The translations under genes were made by a program, and so were the position numbers. 64,000 nucleotides of DNA from Elioraea tepida (GTDB lineage: Bacteria; Pseudomonadota; Alphaproteobacteria; Acetobacterales; Acetobacteraceae). Numbering within the stretch: the stretch's first letter is position 1; each line of letters opens with the position of its first letter. The stretch is taken from positions 868,001-932,000 of the forward strand of contig NZ_CP076448.1 of assembly GCF_019203965.1 (NCBI RefSeq). The letters run 5' to 3'. This document shows positions 30,656 to 41,189 of the stretch, piece after piece. The notes under the pieces are model-generated. The model was not told where the DNA came from. It made no database searches and saw nothing but the letters and a program-made list of their open reading frames with translations.

Positions 30656-33600
30656 ATGTCACGCCCGCATCTGCTCGATGCGCTCAAGGACCAGGTTCTG
30701 CGCTGCGACGGCGGCTTCGGCGCGCGGATCCAGGCGATGGCGCTCGACGTCGAGCGCGACTTCCTCGGCAAGGAGAACTGCACCGAGGTGCTTCTGATCT
30801 CGCGGCCAGACATCGTGCGCGAGATCCATCGCAGCTATTTCGCCGCCGGCGCCGACATGGTGGAGACCAACACCTTCGGCGGCAGCCCGATCACGCTCGG
30901 CGAATTCGGCCTCGAGGGCGAGGCCTTCGCGCTCAACAAGCGCGCGGCGGAGCTCGCCCGCGAGGCGGCCGAGGAGTTCGCCGACGGGCGCCACCGCTGG
31001 GTGGTCGGCTCGGTCGGGCCGGGAACGAAACTGCCGAGCCTCGGCAATGTCGACTACGACACGCTTGAGGCGGCGCTCACCGTCCAGGCCGATGGGCCGA
31101 TCGCCGGCGGTGTGGATGCGATCCTGATCGAGACCTGCCAGGACACGCTGCAGATCAAGGCCGCCGTCAACGGCGCAAGGCGGCGCGCCGCAAGGCGGGC
31201 CGCGAGGAGCTGCCGATCTTCGTCCAGGTGACGGTCGAGACCACCGGCACGCTTCTCGTCGGCCCCGATATCGCCGCCGCCGCGACGGTGGTGCACGCTC
31301 TCGACGTGCCGCTGATGGGGCTCAACTGCGCCACCGGGCCGCAGGAGATGGCCGAGCACGTGCGCTGGCTTGCGCAGAACTGGCCCGGGCTGATCTCGGT
31401 TCAGCCCAATGCCGGCCTGCCGGAGCTCGTCGACGGCCGGACCCACTATCCCCTCACCCCGGGAGAGCTCGCCACCTGGATCGAGCGCTTCATCGAGGAG
31501 GACGGGCTCAACCTCGTCGGCGGCTGCTGCGGCACCACCGACAGCCATATCGCGGCCCTTGATGCGATGCTGCGCCGGCGTGCGGGCGGCAGGCTCAGGC
31601 CCGCCCCGGTGCCGCGCAAGAGCGTGTGGGTTCCCTCCGTCGCCTCGCTCTACGGCGCCGTGCCGCTCAGGCAGGAGAACAGCTACTTCTCGATCGGCGA
31701 GCGCTGCAACGCCAACGGCTCGAAGAAATGGCGCGAGCTGCAGGCGGCGAACGACTGGGATGGTTGTGTGGCGATGGGGCGCGAGCAGGTCGCCGAAGGC
31801 TCGAACGCGCTGGATGTCTGCACCGCCTTTGTCGGCCGCGACAAACTCTTCGAGATGTCGGAGGTGATCAAGCGTTTCACCTCCTCGGTGAACGCGCCGC
31901 TTGTCATCGACAGCACCGAAACAGCCGTGATCGAGGCAGCGCTGAAGCTGCACGGCGGCAAGCCGATCATCAACTCGATCAACTTCGAGGAGGGGGAGCT
32001 GCGGCCGCCGAGCGCATGGTGCTCGCGCGCAAGTTCGGCGCGGCAGTGATCGCGCTCACCATCGACGAGGGAGGAATGGCGAAGACCGCCGAGGACAAGC
32101 TCCGCATCGCCCGCCGGCTCGTCGACTTCGCCTGCGGCCGCTACGGTCTGCCGCCGTCCGATCTGATGATCGATCCGCTCACCTTCACGATCGCGACCGG
32201 CAACGAGGACGACCGCAAGCTCGGCCTCTGGACGGTCGAGGGGATCCGGCTGATCCGCGAGGAGTTCCCAGACATCCAGATCATCCTCGGCCTCTCCAAC
32301 ATCAGCTTCGGGCTAAACCCGGCCGCACGCCACGTGCTGAACTCGGTGTTCCTCGACCATGCGCTGAAGGCTGGCATGACCGGGGCGATCGTGCATATCT
32401 CGAAGATCAAGCCGCTGCACCAGATCCCGCCCAAGGAGGTGAAGGTCGCCGAGGACCTGATCTTCGACCGGCGCGCCGAGGGCTACGACCCGCTGCAGGC
32501 GATGCTCGCCATGTTCGCCGACCGCAAGGCCGCCGACACGGGCCGAAAGCGGCGCGCCGAGACGGTGGAGGAACGGCTCAAGGAGCGGATCGTCGATGGC
32601 GACCGCAAGGGACTTGAGAAGGATCTGGCGCAGGCGATCGCCAAGGGGCATACGCCGCTTGCCATCATCAACGACATCCTGCTCGACGGGATGAAGGTGG
32701 TTGGCGAGCTCTTCGGCGCAGGGAAAATGCAGCTTCCCTTCGTGCTTCAGAGCGCCGAGACGATGAAGGCGGCAGTGGCCTATCTCGAGCCGCTGATGGA
32801 GCGCGTCGAGGGCCAGCAAAAGGGAACAATCGTGCTCGCCACCGTGAAGGGAGACGTGCACGACATCGGCAAGAATCTCGTCGACATCATCCTGACCAAC
32901 AACGGCTACCGGGTGATCAATCTCGGCATCAAGGTGCCGCTCGCCGAGATGCTGAAGGCGGCGAACGAGAACCGCGCCGACGCGATCGGCATGTCGGGGC
33001 TGCTCGTCAAGTCGACCGTGGTGATGCGCGAGAATCTCGAGGAGATGACGCGGCTTGGCGTCTCCATCCCGGTGATGCTCGGCGGCGCCGCGCTCACCCG
33101 AACCTTCGTCGAGCAGGACTGTGTCGCAGCCTAGGGGTCGGGGCGCGTGGCTTACGCGCGCGATGCGTTCGACGGGCTCTCGCTGATGGACAAAGTCGTC
33201 TCCGGCCAGTTCGACGACTATCTCGCCGCCGTCCAGGCGAGGCGCAAAGGCAAGCCCTCGAACACGCGCCGCACGCTTGGTGCTGCGACGGAAGCGGCGA
33301 CCCAGCCCGTCGACCGCGCCTATGCGGCAGCGCGTCGGCGACGCCTTCGCGGCAACGACCCGACGCCGACACCTCCCTTTTGGGGGCCGCGTCTCGTCGA
33401 GGCGCCGACCAGGGCGGTGGTGCCCTTCATCAACGAGCGCTCGCTCTACCAGTTCCAGTGGGGCTTCCGCAAACAAGGGCGTCGGCTCGAGGACTTCCTC
33501 GGCTGGGCGACGCAGGAGCTCCGCCCGGTGCTGAAGCGCATGCTCAAGCTCTGCGAGGAGGAGGACATCCTCAAGCCCCAGGCGATCTACGGCTACTGGA

Positions 33601-34157
33601 AGGCTGCCGGCGAGGGCAACGACGTCGTGGTGTTCGACGAGGACGGCACCACCGAGCTTGCGCGCTTCACCCTGCCGCGCCAGGCAAAGGAGGACGGTGA
33701 GTGCATCGCCGATTTCTTCCGCGACATCGACGACGGACCCGAGAACCGCGACGTGATCGCGCTGCAGGTGGTCACGGTGGGGCAGAAGGCCTCCGATGTC
33801 GCGCGCGAGTGGTTCGAGGCGAACCGCTACCGGGACTATCTCTACCTGCACGGGCTCTCGGTCGAGGTGGCGGAGGCGATGGCCGAGTACGTGCACAAGC
33901 GGATCCGTGCCGAGCTCGGCTTCGCCGCCGAAGATGACCGCGACATCGAGAAGATGCTGCAGCAGGGCTATCGCGGCAGCCGCTACTCCTTCGGCTACCC
34001 GGCCTGCCCGCGGCTCGAGGATCAGGAGCCGCTGTTGCGCCTGCTGGGGGCGGAGCGGATCGGGGTGAGCCTCTCGGACGAGTGGCAGCTCCACCCCGAG
34101 CAGTCCACCTCGGCGATCGTGGTGCATCACCGCCGGGCCAAGTACTTCTCGGTCTGA
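30656..34157 (+). pseudogene. metH: Cobalamin-dependent methionine synthase, broken
   Basis: All four MetH modules are present in order: homocysteine domain (to ~31590, with the GGCCGTT zinc motif), methyl-THF domain (~31680-32430), cobalamin cap and binding domains with DVHDIGKN (~32858-32881), and the activation domain (33147 on, with RGSRYSFGYPACP). The frame is broken three times. A 1-nt loss near 31180 lies between two copies of GCAAGGCGG, a second 1-nt loss is near 32001, and an in-frame TAG sits at 33132-33134 where a Tyr codon is expected before GSGRVAYARDAFDGL. The start (GGAG then ATG 30656) is intact. No enzyme can be made without three rescues. Confidence 0.9.
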
Positions 34158-34170
34158 GCCCCTCACCCTG

Positions 34171-34203
34171 CCCCTCTCCCGCGCGCGGAAGAGGGGGAGA
34201 GGG
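34171..34203. repeat. Long GC hairpin after metH
   Basis: CCCTCTCCC and GGGAGAGGG form a 9-bp stem around a 14-nt loop. No T-run follows on either side, so it is a REP-like or Rho-assisted end structure rather than a classical terminator. It begins ~14 bp after the metH stop. Confidence 0.55.
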
Positions 34204-34240
34204 CAACGCGCACTGCGCTGCGGGCATGTCAGTTCAACAG

Positions 34241-34256
34241 TTGAACAGCTGTTCAA
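34241..34256. promoter_or_regulatory. SmtB/ArsR-type metal-sensor operator
   Basis: TTGAACAGCTGTTCAA is a perfect 16-bp palindrome holding TGAACA-N2-TGTTCA, the core recognised by zinc/cobalt/cadmium sensors of the ArsR/SmtB family (SmtB, CzrA, NmtR type). An overlapping GTTCAACAGTTGAAC lies immediately 5-prime. It is 42 bp before the CDF exporter start. Confidence 0.7.
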
Positions 34257-34297
34257 GTCGCTTCACGCACCCGCATACCCCGTGCTAAGGGGCCGCC

Positions 34298-35185
34298 ATG
34301 ACGCGCGAGACCAGCCTCGCCGCCACCAGCATCGGCGTCGCCCTGCTGGTGCTCGGCCGCAAGGCCGCTGCCTGGTGGCTCACCGGCAGCGTGGCGCTGA
34401 TGGCGGACGCGCTCGAAAGCGTCGTCAACGTCGTCGCCACGTCGGCCGCCCTCGCGGCGGTGATCTATTCGCAGCGCCCGGCGGACGCGAACCACCCCTA
34501 CGGCCACGCGAAGGCCGAGTACTTCTCCGCCGTTCTCGAAGGGGTGCTGATCGTCGTCGCCGCCGGGCTGATCCTCCGCGAATCCTGGCTCGCCCTGCTC
34601 TCGCCCCGCGCGCCGGACGAGCCGGTGCTCGGGCTTGCCGCGAACGGGGTCGCGACCGTGATCAACGGCGTCTGGGCGGCCGTCCTGTTCCGCCGCGGGC
34701 GGCGGCTGCGCTCGCCCGCGCTGGTGGCCGATGCGCATCTCATCCTCGCCGACGTGGTCACCTCGCTCGGCGTGCTCGTCGGCGTCGGCCTCGTCGCCGT
34801 CACCGGCATGCTCTGGCTCGACCCGGCCGTTGCGTCGCTCACGGCGCTGAACATCCTCTGGTCGGGCTGGCGTCTCGTGCGCGAGAGCGTGGGCGGGCTG
34901 ATGGACGAGGCCGTTCGCCCTGAGCTGCTCGCGCGGATCCGCGGCATTGTCGCCACCCACGCCGCCGGTGCGATCGAGGCGCATGACATCCGCACCCGGC
35001 ATGCCGGGCGCTTCACATTCATCGAGTTCCATCTCGTGGTGCCGGAGGAGATGCGTGTCGGCACCGCGCACGAAATCTGCGACCGGGTGGAGGAGGCGTT
35101 GAAGGCGGAGATCGCCGACAGCGTCATCACCATCCACGTTGAGCCGCCGCACAAGGCGAAGCATCACGGTGTCGTTGTCGTCTAG
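34298..35185 (+). CDS. Cation diffusion facilitator (CDF) metal exporter
   Basis: A 295-residue CDF antiporter with six predicted TM segments and a C-terminal cytoplasmic domain. The TM2 metal site ADALESVVN has D37 and E40. The TM5 site reads VADAHLILADVVTS, where His and Asp are five residues apart rather than the four of HxxxD, so the first-site geometry may differ. Family members export Zn, Co, Cd or Mn using protons. AAGGGG precedes ATG 34298, and an SmtB-type operator lies upstream. The gene is intact although it lies between the broken metH and btuF; its last 17 bp overlap the btuF start. Confidence 0.88.
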   Translation: MTRETSLAATSIGVALLVLGRKAAAWWLTGSVALMADALESVVNVVATSAALAAVIYSQRPADANHPYGHAKAEYFSAVLEGVLIVVAAGLILRESWLALLSPRAPDEPVLGLAANGVATVINGVWAAVLFRRGRRLRSPALVADAHLILADVVTSLGVLVGVGLVAVTGMLWLDPAVASLTALNILWSGWRLVRESVGGLMDEAVRPELLARIRGIVATHAAGAIEAHDIRTRHAGRFTFIEFHLVVPEEMRVGTAHEICDRVEEALKAEIADSVITIHVEPPHKAKHHGVVVV

Positions 35186-35967
35186 CCTCGCGGCGCTCTT
35201 CTTCGCGCTCGCGCTTGCCGCCCCGGCCGCGGCAGCGCCGCAGCGTGTGGTGTCGCTCAACCTCTGCGCCGACCAGTTCCTCGTCCTGGTTCTGCCGCGG
35301 GAGCGAATCGCCGCCCTCTCGCCGCTCGCCGAGGACCCGACACTGTCGGCGGTCGCGGAACAGGCACGCGGCCTCCCGCGCGTGCGCCCCGCGGCCGAGG
35401 CGGTTCTGCCGCTCAAGCCCGATCTCGCCGTCGCCGGCCCCTGGGGCGGGCGCGGGGCCGCCGAGGCGCTCGAGCGCCGCGGCGTTCCGGTGCTCAGGCT
35501 CGGGCTTGCGGAGGGGTTCGCGGCGATCGAGGAGCAGCTCCTTCGGGTGGGCGACGCCGTGGGCGAGGCGGAGCGTGCGCGCGCCATCGCCGCGGAGATG
35601 CGCGCGACACTCGTCGCCATCCCGCCACGGACGGGGGAGCCGCCGCGGGCGCTCGTGTGGCAGGCGCGCGGCTTCGCGCCGGGGCGCGGCACGCTCGCCG
35701 ACGCGGTGCTCGAGGCCGCCGGGTTCCGCAACGCCGCCGCCCACCCGGGCTACGGCTTCATCCCGCTCGAGCGCCTCCTCGCCGACCCGCCCGCGCTGCT
35801 TGTGACGGCGCCCCCGGGCGGCCCTGCCTCTCTCTCGACAGCGCTCACCTAATCATCCGGCGATCGCCGCCGCCGGCATTCGCCGCGCCGTGCTCGACCC
35901 CGCCTTGCTTGCCTGCGGCAGCCCCGCCACGGCCCATGCCGCCGTGCTGCTCGCCCAATACCGATGA
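35169..35967 (+). pseudogene. btuF: Cobalamin-binding periplasmic protein BtuF, frameshifted
   Basis: The signal peptide (LSSSLAALFFALALAAPAAA) and a BtuF/FepB-like binding protein (RVVSLNLCADQFLVLVLPRERIAALSPLAEDP; PDLAVAGPWGG) read well from GTG 35169 to ~35850. Frame 1 then hits TAA (35850-35852). A second frame starting at CAT 35854 continues the expected C terminus (HPAIAAAGIRRAVLDPALLACG ... LLAQYR) and stops at a TGA that overlaps the btuC ATG. One extra base (or two lost) near 35850 explains it. The last ~38 residues are lost from the product. Confidence 0.85.
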
Positions 35968-36898
35968 CGCCCGGGCTTGCGACCCTGACCGCGACCCTCT
36001 CGGCCCTGTCGCTTCTCGTCGGCCAGGCCGGGATCGGGGTGGTCGACGGCGCGATCCTGTAGGAGCTGCGCGCGCCGCGAACGCTTCTTGCGCTCGGCAT
36101 CGGCGCCGGCCTCGGCGCGGCCGGGGCGGCGCTGCAGGGCCTGTTGCGCAACCGTCTCGCCGAACCGGGCCTGCTCGGCGTCACGGGCGGCGCCTCCCTC
36201 GGCGCGGTGCTCGCCTACTATTACGGTGCCGCCTCGGTCGCCTCGCTCGCCCTGCCAGCGGGAGGGCTCCTCGGCGCGGCCGCCGCCGCGGGCGCAATCC
36301 TCGCCCTTGCCTCACGCACCGGAACCGGGGCCTCGCTCGTGCTCGCGGGCATCGCCGTCGCCTCTCTCACGGGGGCGGCAGTCGCGGTCGCCCTCTCCTT
36401 CGCCCCCAACCCCTTCGCTCTTGCCGAGATCACGGTGTGGCTCCTCGGCAGCCTCGAGGACCGGGGCTGGCGCGAAGTGGCCCTCGCCCTGCCTGCGGTC
36501 GCCCTAGGGCTTGCCCTGCTTCTTGGCCTCGGCCGGCGTCTCGATGCGCTCTCGCTTGGCGAGGCGACGGCGGAAAGCCTCGGCGTCGATGTCGCGGCGA
36601 CCGTGCGCCGAACCGCCGCCGGAGCGGCCCTCTCGGTCGGCGCAGGCGCTGCCGTCGCGGGCGGCGTGGGCTTCGTCGGGCTGATCGTGCCGAATCTCTT
36701 GCGCTTTGCCGCCGGCGAACGGGGCCGGGTGCGCTGCTCCTGCCCTCGGCTCTCGGCGGGGCGTCCCTCGTGCTCGCCGCCGACATTTTCGTGCGCCTCC
36801 TTCCGCTTCAGCAGGAGCTTCGGCTCGGGGTGCTGACCTCGCTTCTCGGGGCGCCGATGCTCCTGCAGCTCGCGGTCGCGCAAGCCGGGCGGTCGTGA
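35964..36898 (+). pseudogene. btuC: Cobalamin ABC permease BtuC, broken twice
   Basis: A FecCD-family permease reading ATG 35964 (ATGA overlap with btuF) through IGVVDGAIL, then an in-frame TAG at 36060-36062 just before ELRAPRTLLALGIGAGLGAAGAALQGLLRN, the family's best-conserved segment. The frame continues open to ~36728 and then loses one base. Downstream, ALLLPSALGGASLVLAADIFVR ... RLGVLTSLLGAPMLL is in the next frame and ends at TGA 36896-36898. Both lesions fall in conserved positions, so no functional permease is made. The GTG of btuD overlaps its stop. Confidence 0.87.
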
Positions 36899-37620
36899 TC
36901 GCCGCGCGTGACCTCGTGGTTCGTCGCGGGGAGAGGCGCGTGCTCGACGACGTCTCGCTTATTCTCGAGCGCGGCATGCTCACCGCTCTCGCCGGGCCGA
37001 ACGGGGCGGGCAAGACGACGCTGCTCTCCGTGCTCGCGGGGCTTTTGGTTCCCGATGCAGGGGGAGTGAGCCTCGAGGGCGTGCCGCTCGCCCGCCTCGA
37101 TCGGCGCGAGCGGGCGCGGCGTGTCGCTTGGCTCGAACAAGGAGCCCGTGCTGCATGGGGGATGACGGTGCGCGAGGTCGCGGCGCTCGGCCGTCTGCCG
37201 CATGGCGACCGGGGAGAGGCAGAGGTCGCGGCCGCGCTTGCCGCCTGTGGGCTCGAGGCGCTCGCCGAACGTCGGGTCGACACGCTCTCCGGCGGCGAGG
37301 CAAGGCGGGCGATGCTCGCGCGCGCGCTCGCGACCGGGGAGGACGCGCTTTTGCTCGATGAACCTGCCGCCGATCTCGACCCTGCCCAAAGCTTCGCCCT
37401 GATGCGCCTGTTGCGCCGCGAGGCGGAACGCGGCCGGGTGGTGGCGGTGGTTCTGCACGACCTCGGGCTCGCCGCCCGCTTCGCCGACCGGATCGTGCTC
37501 CTCGCCGCGGGTCGCATCGCGGCGGACGGCCCGCCCGAGGAGGTGATGACGCCCGAGCACGCAGGACGGGTGTTCGGGGTGAGAATCGGCACCGACGCGA
37601 TGCCGAGGGTTCTGCCATGA
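36895..37620 (+). CDS. btuD: Cobalamin/iron-siderophore-type ABC ATPase
   Basis: A 241-residue ABC ATPase, fully open. It has Walker A GPNGAGKTT (34-42), signature LSGGE (~128), Walker B LLLDEPAADLD and an H-loop VLHDLGLA. The order btuF-btuC-btuD with GTGA/ATGA overlaps defines the import system for vitamin B12. With BtuC dead, this subunit has no cognate partner at this locus. The start is GTG 36895. Confidence 0.88.
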   Translation: MIAARDLVVRRGERRVLDDVSLILERGMLTALAGPNGAGKTTLLSVLAGLLVPDAGGVSLEGVPLARLDRRERARRVAWLEQGARAAWGMTVREVAALGRLPHGDRGEAEVAAALAACGLEALAERRVDTLSGGEARRAMLARALATGEDALLLDEPAADLDPAQSFALMRLLRREAERGRVVAVVLHDLGLAARFADRIVLLAAGRIAADGPPEEVMTPEHAGRVFGVRIGTDAMPRVLP

Positions 37621-38435
37621 GGGTGGCGGCCGCAGCCGCGCTGTTTCTGCACGCCGCAGCACTTGCCCTGATCCTGCCGACCGGCGTGCTGCGCAGAGGG
37701 GCGGACGTTGCGGGCGAAGCCCCTGGCATTCCCGTGGTTCTCTCGCCCGGCGGCGGCGAGGAGGCCGAGGATGTCGAGGGAGTGCCGCCGGATCCGCGTG
37801 ACGCGCACCGAGCGCCCGAGGCTCGAGAGAGCGCGCCGCCGGCCGCGATGGCGCACGATGCGTCGGCGGAAGCGGCAATGGACCAGGCCGCGTCGGCGGA
37901 GGCGACGGTCGAGGCGGTGGCCGAGACCGCGGCACGGACGCCCGCGGAAACGCTTCCGCCCCCTCACGAGGAGGCAGCCACCGCCGCCCCGACGGCCTCC
38001 ACTCTGCCCCTGCCGCCTCCCCCGCCGCCTGAGCCGCCGCCGCGCCGCGCCGAGGCACGGCGGAGCGGGCAGTCTCCCGGCGCGACGGCGCCTGCCGCCT
38101 CGGCCTGGAGCAGAGCGGCGGAGGAGTCGGCCGGGTTCGGTGCCGCCGCCCTCGCCCTCGACACACGCCCGGCGACGGTGGGGCGCCGCGTCGATCCCGT
38201 CGTGCCCCTCGAGGCACGGCAGAGGCGGATCGAGGGAACGGTGGTGCTCGCGGTCACGGTCAGCGCCGCGGGCACTCCGTCGGCAGTGGACGTCCTGCGA
38301 TCGAGCGGCCATCTGCTGCTCGACCGGGCGGCGCAGGAGGCGCTCTGGCAGTGGCGGTTCGACCCGGCCCGGCGCGGCGGCGTGCCGGTCGAGGAACAGG
38401 TCGCCATCCCCATCACCTTCCGCATCATCGACTGA
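37617..38435 (+). CDS. tonB: TonB-family energy transducer
   Basis: A 272-residue protein: an N-terminal TM helix (~2-22), a long Pro/Ala/Glu-rich periplasmic linker (residues ~30-165 with a proline cluster), and a C-terminal TonB domain (RRIEGTVVLAVTVSAAGTPSAVDVLRSSGHLLLDRAAQEALWQWRF-type, ending ITFRIID). It energises outer-membrane receptors such as BtuB. ATG 37617 overlaps the btuD stop. It is intact and may serve other receptors. Confidence 0.87.
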   Translation: MRVAAAAALFLHAAALALILPTGVLRRGADVAGEAPGIPVVLSPGGGEEAEDVEGVPPDPRDAHRAPEARESAPPAAMAHDASAEAAMDQAASAEATVEAVAETAARTPAETLPPPHEEAATAAPTASTLPLPPPPPPEPPPRRAEARRSGQSPGATAPAASAWSRAAEESAGFGAAALALDTRPATVGRRVDPVVPLEARQRRIEGTVVLAVTVSAAGTPSAVDVLRSSGHLLLDRAAQEALWQWRFDPARRGGVPVEEQVAIPITFRIID

Positions 38436-38467
38436 ACGTCACGGCAACGGAACGGGAGAGGAGGGCA

Positions 38468-39060
38468 ATGGTCAGGCTCGATCGCATCACCACACGCGGC
38501 GGCGACCGCGGGCAGACCTCGCTCGGCGACGGCACGCGCGTGGGCAAGGACACGCCGCGGATCGAGGCGATCGGCAAGGTGGACGAGACGAACGCGGCGA
38601 TCGGCCTGTTGCGGCTCATCACCGGCGCGGGCGAGCCTGGTTCGGATCTCGCCGTGGCCGATGCGATGCTCGCGCGCATCCAGCAGGACCTGTTCGACCT
38701 CGGCGCCGATCTCTGTGTTCCGTTCGCTCCCCGCGAGGCGGACGGCGCGGCGCTCCGCATCGTTCCGGGGCAAATCGCGCGGCTCGAGGAGGAGGTCGCG
38801 CGCATGAACGGGGAGCTGCCGCCGCTGAAGTCCTTCGTGCTTCCGGGCGGCAGCCCGGCTTCGGCCTGGGCGCACCATGCGCGGACGATCGCGCGCGCCG
38901 CCGAGCGCGGGCGACGGTAGCCCTCGCCAACGCCGAGCCGGTCAACCCAGAGGCGGTGCGCTACCTCAACCGCCTCTCCGATCATCTGTTCGTGCTTGGC
39001 CGCTGGCTCAACGGCCGCGGCGCCACCGAGGTGCTGTGGCAGCCGGGCGCGACGCGCTGA
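38468..39060 (+). pseudogene. PduO-type cob(I)alamin adenosyltransferase, frameshifted
   Basis: The enzyme makes adenosylcobalamin from cob(I)alamin and ATP. The N-terminal TRGGDRGQTSLGDGTRVGKD ATP-binding segment and VDETNAAIG are intact from ATG 38468, but one base is missing near 38908. Frame 1 therefore reads AERGRR-stop, and the conserved ending ATVALANAEPVNPEAVRYLNRLSDHLFVLGRWLN lies in the next frame to TGA 39058-39060. The lost part contains the RYLNRLSD active-site motif, so the truncated product should be inactive. Its end abuts the end of btuB. Confidence 0.88.
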
Positions 39061-41012
39061 TCACCAGCGCGCCGTGAGCCCGGCGAACACCGAGCGACCG
39101 GGCGTGCGGTAGCCGTTCGTCGGCTCGAAGTCGCTGTCGCCGATGTTGCGTGCGAGCGCGATCAGCCTCAGCGTCTCCGTCAGTCGGTAGCTTGCCGAGA
39201 GGTTCGCGAGCACGCCGGAGGGGGAAATCCCCCGCCCGGCGAATTGCCCGTCATCCGTGTAGAGCACGTCGCGGAAGCGCCCGACGAACACGAGCTCCGG
39301 GCTCAGGGTGAAGCGGCCGAACACGAGTTGCGCCGAGGCCGAGGCCGCATGTTCCGGCCGGCGCAGCAGGCGCGTATCGTCCTGCGCGTCGCGCGCGTCG
39401 GTGTAGGTGTAGGTGGCGATGAGCGTGGCCCAGCTTGCGGGCCGCAGCGTCAGCACCGCCTCTGCGCCCTCGATCTTCGCTCGGCCCACGTTCTCGTTCC
39501 GGCCGATCGGGAACGGGCCGACATACTGGATAAGGTCGGTGATCCTGCTCGAGAACCAGGTCGCGCCGAGCGTCACGCCGTCAGCCAGACCGAACAGCGG
39601 GAGATCGGCTTCCGCCCCCACCTCGACGCTGCGGCCGCGCTCGGGGCGGAGCAGCGGGTTGCCGCCGAACCCGAAGCGATCGAAGAGATCGGGAGCACGG
39701 AAGCTCGTCCCGTAGGCGGCCTTGATGCGGCTTGCGATCTCGGGCAGCTGGACGACGACGCCGAGGCGCCAGGTGTTGGCCGTGCCGAAGCCTTCCGCAT
39801 CCTCCCGCCGCACTTGCGCGGTAAGGTCAAGGCGCCCGAAGAGGCGCCCCTGAAGCCCGGCTTAGAGGCCGTCGCTCCGGTCCGTTTCCTTGAGGCTGGA
39901 GAAGCTCGTGTCTGTGTCTAGACCCTCCCACCGGCGCGACGCCCCGAACGTCACCGCCGCGAGGCCGACCGGCCCGAGATCGGGAAGCCGCAGCGTGTTG
40001 TCGAGCGAAACGATGTCACGCTGCCCCTCAGAGCGGTCGTCCGTGCGGCTGTTAGAGAACTCGTCCGGCCGGTTCCGGAGCGACCGGACATAGCGTGTGC
40101 GCACCACGCTGAGCCGTGTCTCAAGCGCCTCGCCGAGCGGTGTCAGCGTCACCGCTCCCCCGAACACGCCGAGCCTGTCACGCCCCTCGTAGTTCCGGTC
40201 GTCGACGAGGCGCCCCGCGTTGTCGAAACCGTCGAGGCCATAGGCCGCGTAGCGCTGCCTGCCGAAGACGTCGAGCCTGACCCAGGGCGCTGGCTGCAGC
40301 CCAAGCCGCGCCGCCCCGGTCTGGCCGCGGAAGCCGTCGCGTTCGCCTGTGTTCAAGCGCAACCGGTCGGCGATCGCGTTCGAGCCGTGCCGCGAGAGCG
40401 ACTCGAGGCTGATCGAGCCGTCGACGGGGCCGTGACGGAGGGAGGCGAAGACTCGCCCCGACGCCTCGCGTGGGTAGCCGGCGCCGATCTGGGCAGAGCC
40501 TGCGACGGCGCGGTCTGTGGCACGGCGGGTGATGATGTTGATAACGCCGCCGACGGCATTCGAGCCGTAGAGCGTCGACATCGGGCCGCGCACGATCTCG
40601 ATGCGTTCGACATCGCCGAGCGTGTCCTTGCCGAAGTCGAACGCGCCGCCCGGGTTCGAGGGGTCGTTGACCGGGACGCCATCGATCAGCACGAGGGTGT
40701 GCTTGCTCTCGGCGCCGCGGATGAAGGCGAAAGCCTCGGCGCCGGGCCCGCCGGAGGACCGGATCCGCAGCCCCGGCACGGCCGTCAGCGCCTCGGCGAG
40801 CGTGGCGTAGCCCCGCTCCTCGATGGTGCGGCGGTCGATCACCGTCACGCCCGCGGCGATCCGCTCGAGGGGGGTGGGTATACGTGTCGCCGTGACCACC
40901 GTCTCTGGCAGGGCGCGTAAGGGCGATGCCTGCTCCTGCGCCAAGGCGGGCGCGGTGTGGCTCAGGGCAAGAGGGCGGCGAGGCAGGTCCCCGCGCTGAA
41001 GGCGTTGCGCAT
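39061..41012 (-). pseudogene. btuB: BtuB-like TonB-dependent receptor, broken twice
   Basis: An outer-membrane beta-barrel receptor for cobalamin by context. From ATG 41012 (AAGGAG upstream) the signal peptide MRNAFSAGTCLAALL loses one base near 40968; in the next frame it goes on as ALSHTAPALAQEQASP. A TonB box (ETVVTATRI), plug (GVPVNDPSNP, RIEIVRGPMSTLYGSNAVGGVINIITRR) and barrel follow. An in-frame TAA at 39862-39864 interrupts SDGL-stop-AGLQGRLFGRLDL, where Tyr would fit. The terminal aromatic strand (...FAGLTARW) is intact. The B12 specificity is supported by the riboswitch upstream. Confidence 0.87.
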
Positions 41013-41189
41013 GCAGTGCTCCTTTTCTGTCGAGGACAGGCGGAGCGCTGCCGTGCGCGGCAGGACCGAAGCGTCATGACCATGTCCGTCCGCCCCCCAG
41101 CGGCACGACACACCCCACCCGGTTGTCGCCGCATGCGGACTTCTGTCCGTTGCGCAGGTTCACCCCGCCCCGCGCGCGCGAATGACTGG

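Noticed and set aside
34171-34203. Classical Rho-independent terminator after metH
   Set aside because: The stem is strong but no run of Ts follows on the plus strand.
32313-34256. A 647-codon minus-strand frame over the metH 3-prime end
   Set aside because: metH sense-strand homology explains the region, and the antisense product has no recognisable features.
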